Shown here one piece after another: positions 56,620-64,000 of a stretch of 64,000 nucleotides of DNA. A program made the translations under genes and the position numbers. Where the stretch lies: assembly GCF_015482775.1 (NCBI RefSeq), contig NZ_CP058214.1, positions 2,470,501 through 2,534,500 on the forward strand, in the 5' to 3' direction. Each line of letters begins with the position of its first letter. Positions within the stretch are counted from its first letter, which is position 1. The stretch is from Kaustia mangrovi. Its GTDB lineage: Bacteria > Pseudomonadota > Alphaproteobacteria > Rhizobiales > Im1. The notes under the pieces are model-generated. The model was not told the origin of the DNA, ran no database searches, and worked only from the letters and a program-made list of their open reading frames with translations.

Positions 56620-57288
56620 TCAGGCGCCGCCGCGCAGTCCGGCGATATTGTCGGCGTAGCGGTCCGGTCCGCCCGCAAAGGCCGCCGTTCCGGCGACCAG
56701 CACGTCGGCGCCGGCGTCGATTGCCCTGGCTGCGGTCTCGAAATTGATCCCACCATCGACTTCCAGATCGATCCTTCGTCCGCTCCGGTCGATCATGTCG
56801 CGCAAGGCGGCGATCTTCTTCAGGCCCGTCTCGATGAAGGCCTGGCCGCCAAATCCGGGATTGACCGTCATCACCAGAAGCAGGTCGAGATCGTCGATCA
56901 ACGGTTCGACGGTCGCGACCGGCGTTCCCGGATTGAGCGAGAGTCCGGCCCTGCATCCCGCCGCCTTGATGGCCTGGATGGTGCGGTGGCCATGGGGACC
57001 CGCCTCCGGGTGAAAGGTGATGATGTCGGCCCCGGCCCTGGCGAACGCCTCGATGAACGGATCGACCGGTGCAATCATCAAATGCACGTCGAATATCTTA
57101 TCCGTGCATCGTCTTAACGATTCGATAACGCTGGGGCCGAAGCTGATATTCGGCACGAAATGGCCGTCCATCACATCGAGGTGTATGTAGTCGGCGCCGG
57201 CCTTGTCGATGGCGCGGACCTCCTCGCCGAGCCGCGAAAAATCGGCAGCGAGGATCGAGGGGGCGATCTTGATCGGTCGTGTGGTCAT
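56620..57288 (-). CDS. rpe: Ribulose-phosphate 3-epimerase
   Basis: This 222-residue TIM-barrel enzyme interconverts ribulose-5-phosphate and xylulose-5-phosphate in the pentose phosphate pathway. Its marks are [17 protein letters not shown] at residues 6-22, [17 protein letters not shown] near 36, with the metal and catalytic aspartate, [13 protein letters not shown] near 70, [11 protein letters not shown] near 135 and [13 protein letters not shown] near 173. It is followed by the heparinase gene and divergent from modA. Confidence 0.96.
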   Translation of the reverse strand: MTTRPIKIAPSILAADFSRLGEEVRAIDKAGADYIHLDVMDGHFVPNISFGPSVIESLRRCTDKIFDVHLMIAPVDPFIEAFARAGADIITFHPEAGPHGHRTIQAIKAAGCRAGLSLNPGTPVATVEPLIDDLDLLLVMTVNPGFGGQAFIETGLKKIAALRDMIDRSGRRIDLEVDGGINFETAARAIDAGADVLVAGTAAFAGGPDRYADNIAGLRGGA

Positions 57289-57380
57289 GGTGGGCTTTCC
57301 ATATCAGCGCCACCCGGGTGCGGCAAGGAATTGAAGCGCGGACTGGCGTGCGGTGATTCGCGTATGGCCCACGAAGCATC

Positions 57381-57416
57381 TTGACAGGCCTCGCTATATC
57401 TCGATGAATATAGCGA
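57381..57416 (+). promoter_or_regulatory. ModE operator over the modABC promoter
   Basis: TCGCTATAT (57391-57399) and ATATAGCGA (57408-57416) are perfect 9-bp inverted arms with eight bases between, close to the known ModE site (CGNTATAT...ATATANCG). TTGACA at 57381-57386 is a consensus -35 hexamer just before it, so the -10 and start of transcription fall inside the operator. Molybdate-bound ModE would shut off modABC. Confidence 0.85.
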
Positions 57417-57447
57417 AACGATACGGCATCACCCTGGAGCTTCCATC

Positions 57448-58230
57448 ATGATAGTGCGGCAACGGCTCGGCGCGGCGGCGCTCGCCCTGGTCCTGACGGT
57501 CATCGGGCTTGCCGGCCCGGCAAGGGCGGCGGAGGTCACGGTCTTCGCCGCGGCGAGCCTCACCAATGCGATGGAGGATGTCGGCGCGCTCTACAGGGAA
57601 AAGACCGGCGAGCCGCTGCGCTTCTCCTTCGCCTCCTCCTCCACGCTCGCCCGCCAGATCGAGGCCGGCGCGCCCGCTCAGATCTACGCATCCGCCAACG
57701 AGAAGTGGATGGACACGCTGGACAAGGCCGGCCTCGTGGCCGATGGCACGCGGGTCAGCCCGATCAGCAACAGCCTCGTCCTGATCGCGCCGGAAGACAG
57801 CGATCTTGAGCCCATGGCGATCGCGAAGGAGACCGATCTCGCCGCGCTCCTGGGGACCGACGGGCGCATGGCGGTCGGCGATCCCGACCATGTACCGGCC
57901 GGCATCTATGCCGCTGAGGCCCTGCGCGCACTCGGCCAGTGGGATGCGCTCGAGCCCCGTCTCGCCCGGGCCGACGACGTGCGCGCCGCGCTCGCGCTGG
58001 TCGCGCGCGGCGAGGTGCCCCTCGGCATCGTCTATGGGACGGACGCGGCGATCTCCGAGAAGGTGAAGATCCTCGGCACGGTCCCGGCGGGCAGCCACAA
58101 GCCGATCACCTATCCCTTCGCCATCGTCGCCGGCAACGACACGCCTGCGGTGCGCGCCGTGTTTGACTTCATTGTCGGGCCGGAAGCCCTTAAGGTGTTC
58201 GAGCGCTACGGTTTCACGCGCAACCGGTAA
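57448..58230 (+). CDS. modA: Molybdate ABC transporter substrate-binding protein
   Basis: ModA is the periplasmic molybdate/tungstate binder. It has 260 residues with a signal peptide (LGAAALALVLTVIGLAGPAR, cleavage before AAEVTVF). The family motif EVTVFAAASLTNAMEDVGAL lies at the mature N-terminus, and FASSSTLARQIEAGAPAQIY follows near residue 55. Ser, Tyr and Ala side chains here ligate the anion. The late part PVGDPDHVPAGIYAAEAL-like stretch (GDPDHVPAG) is also typical. It is first of modABC and under the ModE operator. Confidence 0.95.
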   Translation: MIVRQRLGAAALALVLTVIGLAGPARAAEVTVFAAASLTNAMEDVGALYREKTGEPLRFSFASSSTLARQIEAGAPAQIYASANEKWMDTLDKAGLVADGTRVSPISNSLVLIAPEDSDLEPMAIAKETDLAALLGTDGRMAVGDPDHVPAGIYAAEALRALGQWDALEPRLARADDVRAALALVARGEVPLGIVYGTDAAISEKVKILGTVPAGSHKPITYPFAIVAGNDTPAVRAVFDFIVGPEALKVFERYGFTRNR

Positions 58231-58243
58231 CGGTCGGGACCCC

Positions 58244-58927
58244 ATGCTGACGCCTGCGGAAGTCGAAGCCCTGCTCCTGAGCCTGCGCATTTCCGTCGTG
58301 GCGGTCGGCTGTGCGCTTCCCCTGGCGGTGCTCGCCGCCTACGGGCTCGCCCGCCTCGACTTTCCGGGCAAGACGCTGCTCGACGGCATCGTCCACCTGC
58401 CCCTCGTGCTGCCGCCGGTGGTCATGGGCTATCTGCTGCTGGTGACCTTCGGCACGCGGGGACCGGTGGGCTCGTGGCTTCTCGACACGCTCGGCATAAG
58501 GGTCGTGTTCAGCTGGACCGGCGCCGCGCTCGCCGCGGGGATCATCACATTCCCCTTCCAGGTCCGCGCGATCCGGCTGGCACTCGGCGCCATAGACGCC
58601 AAGCTCGAGGTCGCCGCGGAGACGCTCGGGGCCGGCTGGTTCGACCGGTTCTGGACGATCACCCTGCCGCTCGCCCTGCCGGGCGTCATCGCCGGCGCCA
58701 TTACCGCCTTCGCGGCGAGCCTTGGCGAGTTCGGCGCGATCATCACCTTCGTCTCCAACATCCCCGGCGAGACGCGCACCATCCCGCTGGCGATCTATAC
58801 CGCGATCCAGACACCCGGCGGCGAGGTGGATGCCGCACGGCTCGCCGTGCTGGCCATCGCGCTCGCCCTTGCCGGGCTCGTCCTCTCCGAGCTCGCCGCG
58901 CGCCGCGTCGCCCGGCTCCACGGCTGA
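58244..58927 (+). CDS. modB: Molybdate ABC transporter permease
   Basis: ModB forms the membrane channel, 227 residues with five to six helices. It starts MLTPAEVEALLLSLRISVVA. The EAA loop is seen as ETLGAGWFDRFWTITLPLAL near residue 128, followed by AFAASLGEFGAIITFVSNIP. The ATG at 58244 is taken as it aligns with ModB starts; the longer frame overlaps modA. The stop overlaps the modC start (TGATG). Confidence 0.95.
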   Translation: MLTPAEVEALLLSLRISVVAVGCALPLAVLAAYGLARLDFPGKTLLDGIVHLPLVLPPVVMGYLLLVTFGTRGPVGSWLLDTLGIRVVFSWTGAALAAGIITFPFQVRAIRLALGAIDAKLEVAAETLGAGWFDRFWTITLPLALPGVIAGAITAFAASLGEFGAIITFVSNIPGETRTIPLAIYTAIQTPGGEVDAARLAVLAIALALAGLVLSELAARRVARLHG

Positions 58928-60039
58928 TGTCGCTCAGCCTCGATATCCGCCACCGCTTTGCGGGGTTCGCGCTCGACGTGGCGCTCGACACGCCGGGCCC
59001 CGGCATCCTCGCGCTCTTCGGGCCGTCGGGCTCGGGCAAGACGACGACGGTCAATGCGGTCGCCGGCCTCATCCGGCCCGACGAGGGGCGCGTCTCGGTC
59101 AATGGCGAGACGCTGTTCGATTCACACGCCAGGGTGTGGGTACCGCCGCGCCGGCGCCGGGTGGGCTATGTGTTCCAGGAAGCCCGGCTCTTCCCGCACC
59201 TCACCGTGCACGACAACCTGCTCTATGGCTGGCGCCGTGCCGGGCGCCCCTTCGACCAGGCAGGCATCGACCATGTGGTCGCGCTCCTGGGGCTCGGCGC
59301 GCTGCTCGACCGGCGCCCGCGCACGCTGTCGGGCGGCGAGCGCCAGCGCGTCTCCATCGGACGGGCGCTCCTCACCGCGCCGCGCGTCCTGCTGCTGGAC
59401 GAGCCGCTGACCGCGCTCGACGGGCCGCGCAAGGACGAGATCCTCCATTATCTGGAACGGCTGCGCGACGAGACGCGCATTCCCATCGTCCTGGTGAGCC
59501 ATTCCATCGACGAGGTCACACGGCTCGCCGACTGGATGGCTGTGTTCAACGAGGGCCGGCTCGCCGCATTCGGCAGCGTCTTCGACATCACGGCGCGAAT
59601 CGACCTCTTCCCCATGACCGGCCGGTTCGAGGCCGGCGTCGTGCTGGCCGCCACGGTCGCCGGCCACGACCGCGCCCATGCGCTCACCCGGCTCTCTTTC
59701 GACGGTGGCGAACTCGTCGTACCCGGCCTCGACGCGCCCGTCGGCGCAGTAATGCGCGTGCGGCTCAGGGCGCGCGACATCATGCTGGCCCTCGATCCGC
59801 CCGAGCGCATCAGCGCCAACAATGCGATCGCCGCGACCATCGTGGAGATGCGCCTCGATCCGGGTGCCTTCGTGGAGGTGCTGCTGCAGGCCGGCGAGAG
59901 CCGTCTGATCGCGCGCATCACGCGCTATTCCATGGATCGCCTCGGCCTCAAGCCCGGCCAGCAGGTCCACGCCATCCTGAAGACGGTCACGGTCGAGCGG
60001 CGCAGCATGGCAGCCGGCGGCGAGGCGCAGGACCTGTAG
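58927..60039 (+). CDS. modC: Molybdate ABC transporter ATP-binding protein
   Basis: ModC is the ATPase of the importer, 370 residues. Walker A is GPSGSGKTT near residues 33-41, the signature LSGGERQRVSIGRAL near 138, and Walker B LLLDEPLTALD near 158. A C-terminal mop/TOBE molybdate-binding domain (about 295-360, AATIVEMRLDPGAFVEV) gives feedback sensing. It begins inside the modB stop. The gene converges on modE with 94 bases between. Confidence 0.95.
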   Translation: MSLSLDIRHRFAGFALDVALDTPGPGILALFGPSGSGKTTTVNAVAGLIRPDEGRVSVNGETLFDSHARVWVPPRRRRVGYVFQEARLFPHLTVHDNLLYGWRRAGRPFDQAGIDHVVALLGLGALLDRRPRTLSGGERQRVSIGRALLTAPRVLLLDEPLTALDGPRKDEILHYLERLRDETRIPIVLVSHSIDEVTRLADWMAVFNEGRLAAFGSVFDITARIDLFPMTGRFEAGVVLAATVAGHDRAHALTRLSFDGGELVVPGLDAPVGAVMRVRLRARDIMLALDPPERISANNAIAATIVEMRLDPGAFVEVLLQAGESRLIARITRYSMDRLGLKPGQQVHAILKTVTVERRSMAAGGEAQDL

Positions 60040-60133
60040 CCGGCCGCGGGACGGCACGGCATCGGGGCGCAACCGCCCGCCATCGCCAGCCGACCGGTGG
60101 GGACGAGCCCGTGCAGCCCGTTCCGGCAATCCG

Positions 60134-60505
60134 TTAATCGGCGTCCTCGCGGTCCAGGCGGGTGAGCCGGGCGAGTGTGCCGGCCGCGCCGCGTTCGGCC
60201 TCGACGGAGATGTCGTCGAACAGGGCGACGAGCGCCTCGCCGAAGGCGGTCAACGCCGCGCCGCCACGGGCATGGCCGCCGGAAAAGGTCTCGATGGCGG
60301 GCTCGCGGAAGGCGGAATTGACATCGTCGACGAGCAGCCAGGCGCGCCGGTAGGACATGCCCATGGCCCGCGCCGCGCCGGAAATCGACCGCTCGGTCGC
60401 GATGGCCTTGAGCAGCGCGATCTTGCCGGGCCCCAGCTCATGGCCGTTGGGCAGCCGGATCTTGATCCACAGGCGCGCCTTCGCCTCGTCGGCCGGTTGG
60501 GACAT
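60134..60505 (-). CDS. modE: ModE-type molybdate-responsive regulator, single DNA-binding domain
   Basis: This 123-residue protein has the LysR-like winged helix of ModE (residues 20-100: GPGKIALLKAIATERSISGA, then ARAMGMSYRRAWLLVDDVN). It lacks the two C-terminal mop domains that sense molybdate in E. coli ModE, so it is of the short type. The ATG at 60505 is used (MSQPADEAKARLWIKIRLPN), with GAGG upstream. It is tail-to-tail with modC and is the natural ligand for the operator at 57391. How it senses molybdate without mop domains is open. Confidence 0.88.
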   Translation of the reverse strand: MSQPADEAKARLWIKIRLPNGHELGPGKIALLKAIATERSISGAARAMGMSYRRAWLLVDDVNSAFREPAIETFSGGHARGGAALTAFGEALVALFDDISVEAERGAAGTLARLTRLDREDAD

Positions 60506-60564
60506 CGCTCGGGCCCTCGACTGTTCGCCTCCGGAGCGCTGCCGGCCGGGCAATAGCGCTCCCT

Positions 60565-61935
60565 TTACAGGGCACGTAGACGGGCCGCGAAAAAGCCGTC
60601 AAGCCCCTTGAGGTCGCCGGCCGCGTCGACCGCCTGGCCCGGAAGGGTGCGCAGATCCCCCTCCGCTGTGACGAAATGGCCGAGACCGGCGAGTTCGTCG
60701 GCATGCACGGGAACGCGCTCGGCCCGGCCGGCCGCGAGGACCTTCGCGACCACCTCCGGCCCCTCCTCGGGCTCAAGCGAGCAGGAGCAATAGACGACGA
60801 GGCCGCCGGGTTTCACGAGCGTGAGGGCGTGCGCCAGAAGCGCCGATTGCAGCCCGGCCAGCGCGCCGATCTGTTCCGGCATCTTGATATGGGGCAGGTC
60901 GGGATGGCGGCGGATGGTGCCGGTCGCCGAGCAGGGCGCGTCGAGCAGAACGGCATCGGCGGGTTCCGCCGGGCGCCACAGCGCGGCATCGCCATGGACG
61001 GTGTCCGCGGCAAGCCCGGTGCGCTTCAGGTTCTCCGCGAGCCGGGCCAGCCGGTGCGCGGAACTGTCGATGGCGGTCACCCGCGCGCCACGGGCGGCGA
61101 GTTGCATGGCCTTGCCGCCGGGGGCGGCGCACAGATCGACGACATGGGCGCCGCGCACATCGCCGAGGAGCCGCACGGGGAGCGCCGCGGCGGCGTCCTG
61201 CACCCACCAGACCCCGTCGCCATAGCCCGCAAGCTCCTCCACCCGGCCGGAATGGTCGGCGAGGCGCACCGTGCCCGTGGGCAGGAGGACGCCGCCGAGC
61301 CGGTCGGCCCACCCGGCCGCCTGCACGTCGTCGGCCACCGTGATGTCGAGCGCGGCGCCCGCGAGATGGGCCTCCGCGATGGCGCGCGCCTCCGCCTCGC
61401 CATAGGCCGAAACCCAGCGCCGCCACAGCCAGTCCGGCGTGGCGATCCGGGCGGCGTCCTGCCCGGCGGCGATTGCCGCCCCTTCGGCGGAGACCTTGCG
61501 CAGAACCGCATTGACGAGGCCCTTGAAGGGCCGCATCTGCCGGTCGCCCGCGGCCAGGCTCACCGCGAGATCGATGGCCGCATGGGCCGGCACGCGCAGG
61601 AACAGGAGCTGGGCGGCCCCGGACAGGAGCGTCGCATAGACGCCGCCCGCGCGGCGGGGCAGCGGGCGGGAGAGGAACCGGCCCAGAATGTCGTCGATGG
61701 CGAGCTTGTGGCGGAAGGCGGTCGCGGCGATGGCGCGCACGAGCGCCCGGTCGCGCGGGGCAAGGCCCGCAAGCGGGCCGTCCCCGGCGCTCAGGCGGAA
61801 CAGCTCGTCGAAGGGACGGCCGGTCTCCAGAACCTCGGCGATGAGCCTGACGGCCTCGCGCCGTGCCGGCAGGCCGGCCTGCGGTGCCGACGAGCCGGAC
61901 CTGCGTTTGCCCCGCGGCGTGCGGATTTCGGCCAT
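60565..61935 (-). CDS. rsmB: 16S rRNA (cytosine-967-C5)-methyltransferase
   Basis: RsmB methylates C967 of 16S rRNA. The 456-residue product has an N-terminal NusB-like RNA-binding domain (about 20-150) and a SAM-dependent Rossmann domain. SAM motif I is VVDLCAAPGGKAMQLAARGA near residue 270. The catalytic cysteine pair lies in DAPCSATGTIRRHPDLP near 340 and VVYCSCSLEPEEG near 390. The ATG at 61935 (MAEIRTPRGKRRSG) is taken. It follows htpX by seven bases. Confidence 0.94.
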   Translation of the reverse strand: MAEIRTPRGKRRSGSSAPQAGLPARREAVRLIAEVLETGRPFDELFRLSAGDGPLAGLAPRDRALVRAIAATAFRHKLAIDDILGRFLSRPLPRRAGGVYATLLSGAAQLLFLRVPAHAAIDLAVSLAAGDRQMRPFKGLVNAVLRKVSAEGAAIAAGQDAARIATPDWLWRRWVSAYGEAEARAIAEAHLAGAALDITVADDVQAAGWADRLGGVLLPTGTVRLADHSGRVEELAGYGDGVWWVQDAAAALPVRLLGDVRGAHVVDLCAAPGGKAMQLAARGARVTAIDSSAHRLARLAENLKRTGLAADTVHGDAALWRPAEPADAVLLDAPCSATGTIRRHPDLPHIKMPEQIGALAGLQSALLAHALTLVKPGGLVVYCSCSLEPEEGPEVVAKVLAAGRAERVPVHADELAGLGHFVTAEGDLRTLPGQAVDAAGDLKGLDGFFAARLRAL

Positions 61936-61942
61936 GCCCCGG

Positions 61943-62899
61943 TCAGCCCCACGGGCCACGGGCGCTGCTCCCGCCATGGGACGAGCGCTGCCAGGGTGCG
62001 GGGGCGTGGCCGCCGCGCGCCTCGTTCTGCGCGGCCGTGCCGCCGCCGCCCGTGCCCCATTCGCCTGCGAGCTCGCGCAGGGCCGCGATCCGGTTTTCCG
62101 TATCGGGATGGGTGGAGAACAGATTGTCCATGCGCTGGCCGGAGAGCGGGTTGATGATGAACATATGCGCGGTCGCCGGATTGGCTTCCGCCTGGGGGTT
62201 TTCCACGCGGTGGGCGGCGCCGGCGATCTTGTTCAGGGCGGAGGCGAGCGCCATGGGATTGCCGCAGATCTCCGCGCCGCCGCGGTCTGCGGCATATTCG
62301 CGGGTGCGGCTGATGGCCATCTGTACCAGCATGGCGGCGAGCGGGGCAAGGATCGCCATGGCGATCACGCCGACGATCCCCAGCGGATTGTCGCGCTCGC
62401 GCATGCCGCCGAAGAACAGGCCGAAATTGGCGAGCATGGAGATCGCACCCGCAAGCGTCGCGGTGATCGTCATGGTGAGCGTGTCGCGATGCTTCACATG
62501 GGCGAGCTCATGGGCCATCACGCCGGCGATCTCGTCCCGGCTCAGCATGCCGAGCAGGCCCGTCGTGGCCGCGACGGCGGCATTCTCCGGGTTGCGGCCG
62601 GTCGCGAAGGCGTTGGGCTGGGCGTTCTCGATGACATAGACGCGCGGCATGGGAAGTCCGGCGCGCTCGGAGAGCTCGCGCACGAGACCGTAGAAATCGG
62701 GCGCGCTGGCCTCGTCCACCTCGCGCGCGCCATACATGCGCAGGACCATCTTGTCCGCGTTCCAGTACGCGAAGGCGTTCATGCCCAGCGCCACGACGAG
62801 CGCGATGACGAGGCCGGCCTGGCCCGCGAGCAGGAAGCCGACGCCCAGGAACAGGGCGGTCATGCCGGCCAATAGAATGGCTGTCTTCAGGTAGTTCAT
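61943..62899 (-). CDS. htpX: Membrane metalloprotease HtpX
   Basis: HtpX is a zinc-dependent inner-membrane protease that removes damaged membrane proteins, a partner of FtsH. The 318-residue product begins [20 protein letters not shown], with two N-terminal helices. The zinc site [10 protein letters not shown] is near residue 130, and two more helices follow, with [11 protein letters not shown] near 210 for the third ligand. A Gly/Ser-rich C-terminal tail is seen (about 290-318). It runs straight into rsmB. Conserved neighbourhood in Hyphomicrobiales. Confidence 0.95.
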   Translation of the reverse strand: MNYLKTAILLAGMTALFLGVGFLLAGQAGLVIALVVALGMNAFAYWNADKMVLRMYGAREVDEASAPDFYGLVRELSERAGLPMPRVYVIENAQPNAFATGRNPENAAVAATTGLLGMLSRDEIAGVMAHELAHVKHRDTLTMTITATLAGAISMLANFGLFFGGMRERDNPLGIVGVIAMAILAPLAAMLVQMAISRTREYAADRGGAEICGNPMALASALNKIAGAAHRVENPQAEANPATAHMFIINPLSGQRMDNLFSTHPDTENRIAALRELAGEWGTGGGGTAAQNEARGGHAPAPWQRSSHGGSSARGPWG

Positions 62900-63027
62900 G
62901 GACCCAGGGATCCTCCGGGCTTGTCCGACATCCAGATCGTGTGCGGTCCGGCTTGAATGCCACATGTCCGCGACCGTATATGTTGGTGGACCATTGCGAA
63001 ACGACAAGCGCGGGAGCAGAGCGAACC

Positions 63028-63261
63028 ATGAGTGCCGACAGGACAGGGCATGGCGACGGCGCAAAGGCCGGAAACCGGGGCGAGGGCGCGAACGACAATC
63101 TGCCGCCCGCCGCGCGCCGCGCCCTTGAGGAGGCGGCCGCCCGCCGCGCCGAAATCGACGCGCGCGCGACCGCACGCCCGAAGGAGATCAACGGCGCGGA
63201 CGGTCCGGAGCCGACCCGTTACGGGGACTGGGAGAAGAAGGGCCTGACAAGCGACTTCTGA
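63028..63261 (+). CDS. DUF1674 / succinate dehydrogenase assembly factor 4-like protein
   Basis: This 77-residue protein ends with the family mark [19 protein letters not shown], shared with SDHAF4 of mitochondria, which helps load FAD on the succinate dehydrogenase flavoprotein. The middle ([19 protein letters not shown]) is helical. GGGAG is upstream of the ATG at 63028. It is divergent from htpX, as in related genomes. Confidence 0.87.
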   Translation: MSADRTGHGDGAKAGNRGEGANDNLPPAARRALEEAAARRAEIDARATARPKEINGADGPEPTRYGDWEKKGLTSDF

Positions 63262-63397
63262 ACCGGGACCGCCACGGCCTGCGGCGTCTTGCGTCGTCTT
63301 GGCGCTTGGCGCGGCCGACCGTGCCTGCTAGCTAGGGCGCTCACGCCGGCCCATTGCCGGAACAGTCGAGACCGGATCATACCAACGACGCCCGGCA

Positions 63398-63979
63398 ATG
63401 CTCAGACGGCTCTATGACTGGACCCTGTCGCTCGCCCGCCGTCCCGGCGCGACCCGGGCGCTTGCCGCGATCTCCTTTGCGGAAAGCTCGTTCTTCCCCG
63501 TTCCGCCGGATGTCCTGCTGATCCCGATGGTGCTGGCCGAGCGCACCAAGGCGTGGCTCTACGGCACGGTGACGACGGTGGCCTCGGTGCTCGGCGGCCT
63601 GTTCGGCTACGCCATCGGCTACTTCCTGCTCGACACGATCGGCCGTCCGATCATCGACTTCTACGGCTATACGGAAGAGTTCCACAAATTCGCCGGCCTC
63701 TACAACGAATACGGCGCCTGGATCGTGTTCGCGGCGGGCCTCACGCCGCTGCCCTACAAGGTGGTGACCATCGCCAGCGGGGTGACCATGCTCAACCTGC
63801 CGGCCTTCATGCTGGCGAGCGTGGCGAGCCGGGGCCTGCGCTTCTACGCGGTGGCGGCGCTCCTCTACTGGTTCGGGCCGCCGATCCGCGACCTGATGGA
63901 CCGCTATCTGAACTGGGTGTTCTGGGGCTTCGTTGCGCTGGCGGTCGGCGGCTTCGTCGTGCTGCCCTATTTGTGGTGA
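63398..63979 (+). CDS. YqaA/DedA-family membrane protein (VTT domain)
   Basis: This 193-residue inner-membrane protein has the SNARE-associated/VTT fold: SFAESSFFPVPPDVLLIPMV near residue 26, GGLFGYAIGYFLLDTIGRPI near 65, and GLTPLPYKVVTIASGV near 118. The two PxP loops and re-entrant helices are typical of DedA relatives, which affect lipid scrambling and membrane potential. It ends near the window edge. A specific substrate is not known. Confidence 0.9.
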   Translation: MLRRLYDWTLSLARRPGATRALAAISFAESSFFPVPPDVLLIPMVLAERTKAWLYGTVTTVASVLGGLFGYAIGYFLLDTIGRPIIDFYGYTEEFHKFAGLYNEYGAWIVFAAGLTPLPYKVVTIASGVTMLNLPAFMLASVASRGLRFYAVAALLYWFGPPIRDLMDRYLNWVFWGFVALAVGGFVVLPYLW

Positions 63980-64000
63980 CGGAAAACGGGGAACCATCAT

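Noticed and set aside
60134-60505. modE as a truncated pseudogene
   Set aside because: The frame is intact with a natural stop, and single-domain ModE proteins are common in alphaproteobacteria.

Overview
The window is a GC-rich chromosomal segment from an alphaproteobacterium, most likely of the order Hyphomicrobiales. Three things point there. The block rpe / rsmB / htpX / DUF1674 (SdhE/SDHAF4-like) / YqaA, with heparinase II/III and purH alongside, is a gene order I know from that order. There is a 180-kDa-class NAD-glutamate dehydrogenase of about 1,620 residues. A GCGCTTTC...GAAAGCGC extragenic element at 32617-32661 looks like an intergenic repeat common there. I see no rRNA, tRNA, CRISPR array, transposase or phage gene. 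It reads as a stable chromosome with accessory transport and catabolic blocks.

Layout. 1-876 is the 3' end of ilvD. 877-2249 is a largely non-coding stretch with one orphan gene. 2404-5458 (+) is a first TRAP transporter behind a promoter covered by a perfect 20-bp palindrome. 5475-15022 (-) is one long operon: class II aldolase, amidohydrolase, dipeptide-type ABC permeases, binding protein, second amidohydrolase and two ATPases. It faces a divergent GntR regulator at 15265. 15986-28295 (-) is a complete nitrate-respiration operon: narK (fused K1-K2), narG, narH, narJ, narI, a parvulin, moeA and a DUF2478 gene. A divergent cysteine-poor Crp/Fnr regulator (narR type) starts at 28539, and the shared promoter region carries a perfect FNR-type box. 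29299-32296 holds a lytic transglycosylase, an Lrp regulator with a divergent DMT exporter, and a small orphan gene. 32663-40318 is a GntR regulator divergent from hydantoinase A/B plus a second TRAP transporter. 40401-47529 holds a DUF1772 protein, a thioesterase, a frameshifted fadJ-type gene, recQ, corA and a TonB-like gene. 48061-54573 is NAD-GDH and purH. From 54804 to the end come heparinase II/III, rpe, the molybdate block modABC/modE, rsmB, htpX, DUF1674 and yqaA.

How the genes fit together. Nitrate reductase needs molybdenum bis-MGD cofactor. The window supplies nitrate/nitrite transport (narK), the enzyme (narGHI), its chaperone (narJ), molybdenum insertion (moeA) and, 29 kb away, high-affinity molybdate uptake under a clear ModE operator. 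Two TRAP systems and one ABC system, each beside hydrolases (amidohydrolases, hydantoinase A/B), suggest scavenging of cyclic amides or other nitrogenous carboxylates. The substrates cannot be read from sequence.

The most unusual observations are regulatory. They are a seven-unit 11-bp helically phased repeat in the leader of the gntR gene at 15265, large perfect inverted repeats in several gaps, and hairpins in the dctP-dctQ gap of both TRAP operons. I found no clear candidate for a wholly new multi-gene system. The amidohydrolase/ABC/aldolase operon and the DUF2478 gene in the nar operon are the best leads for undescribed biochemistry.
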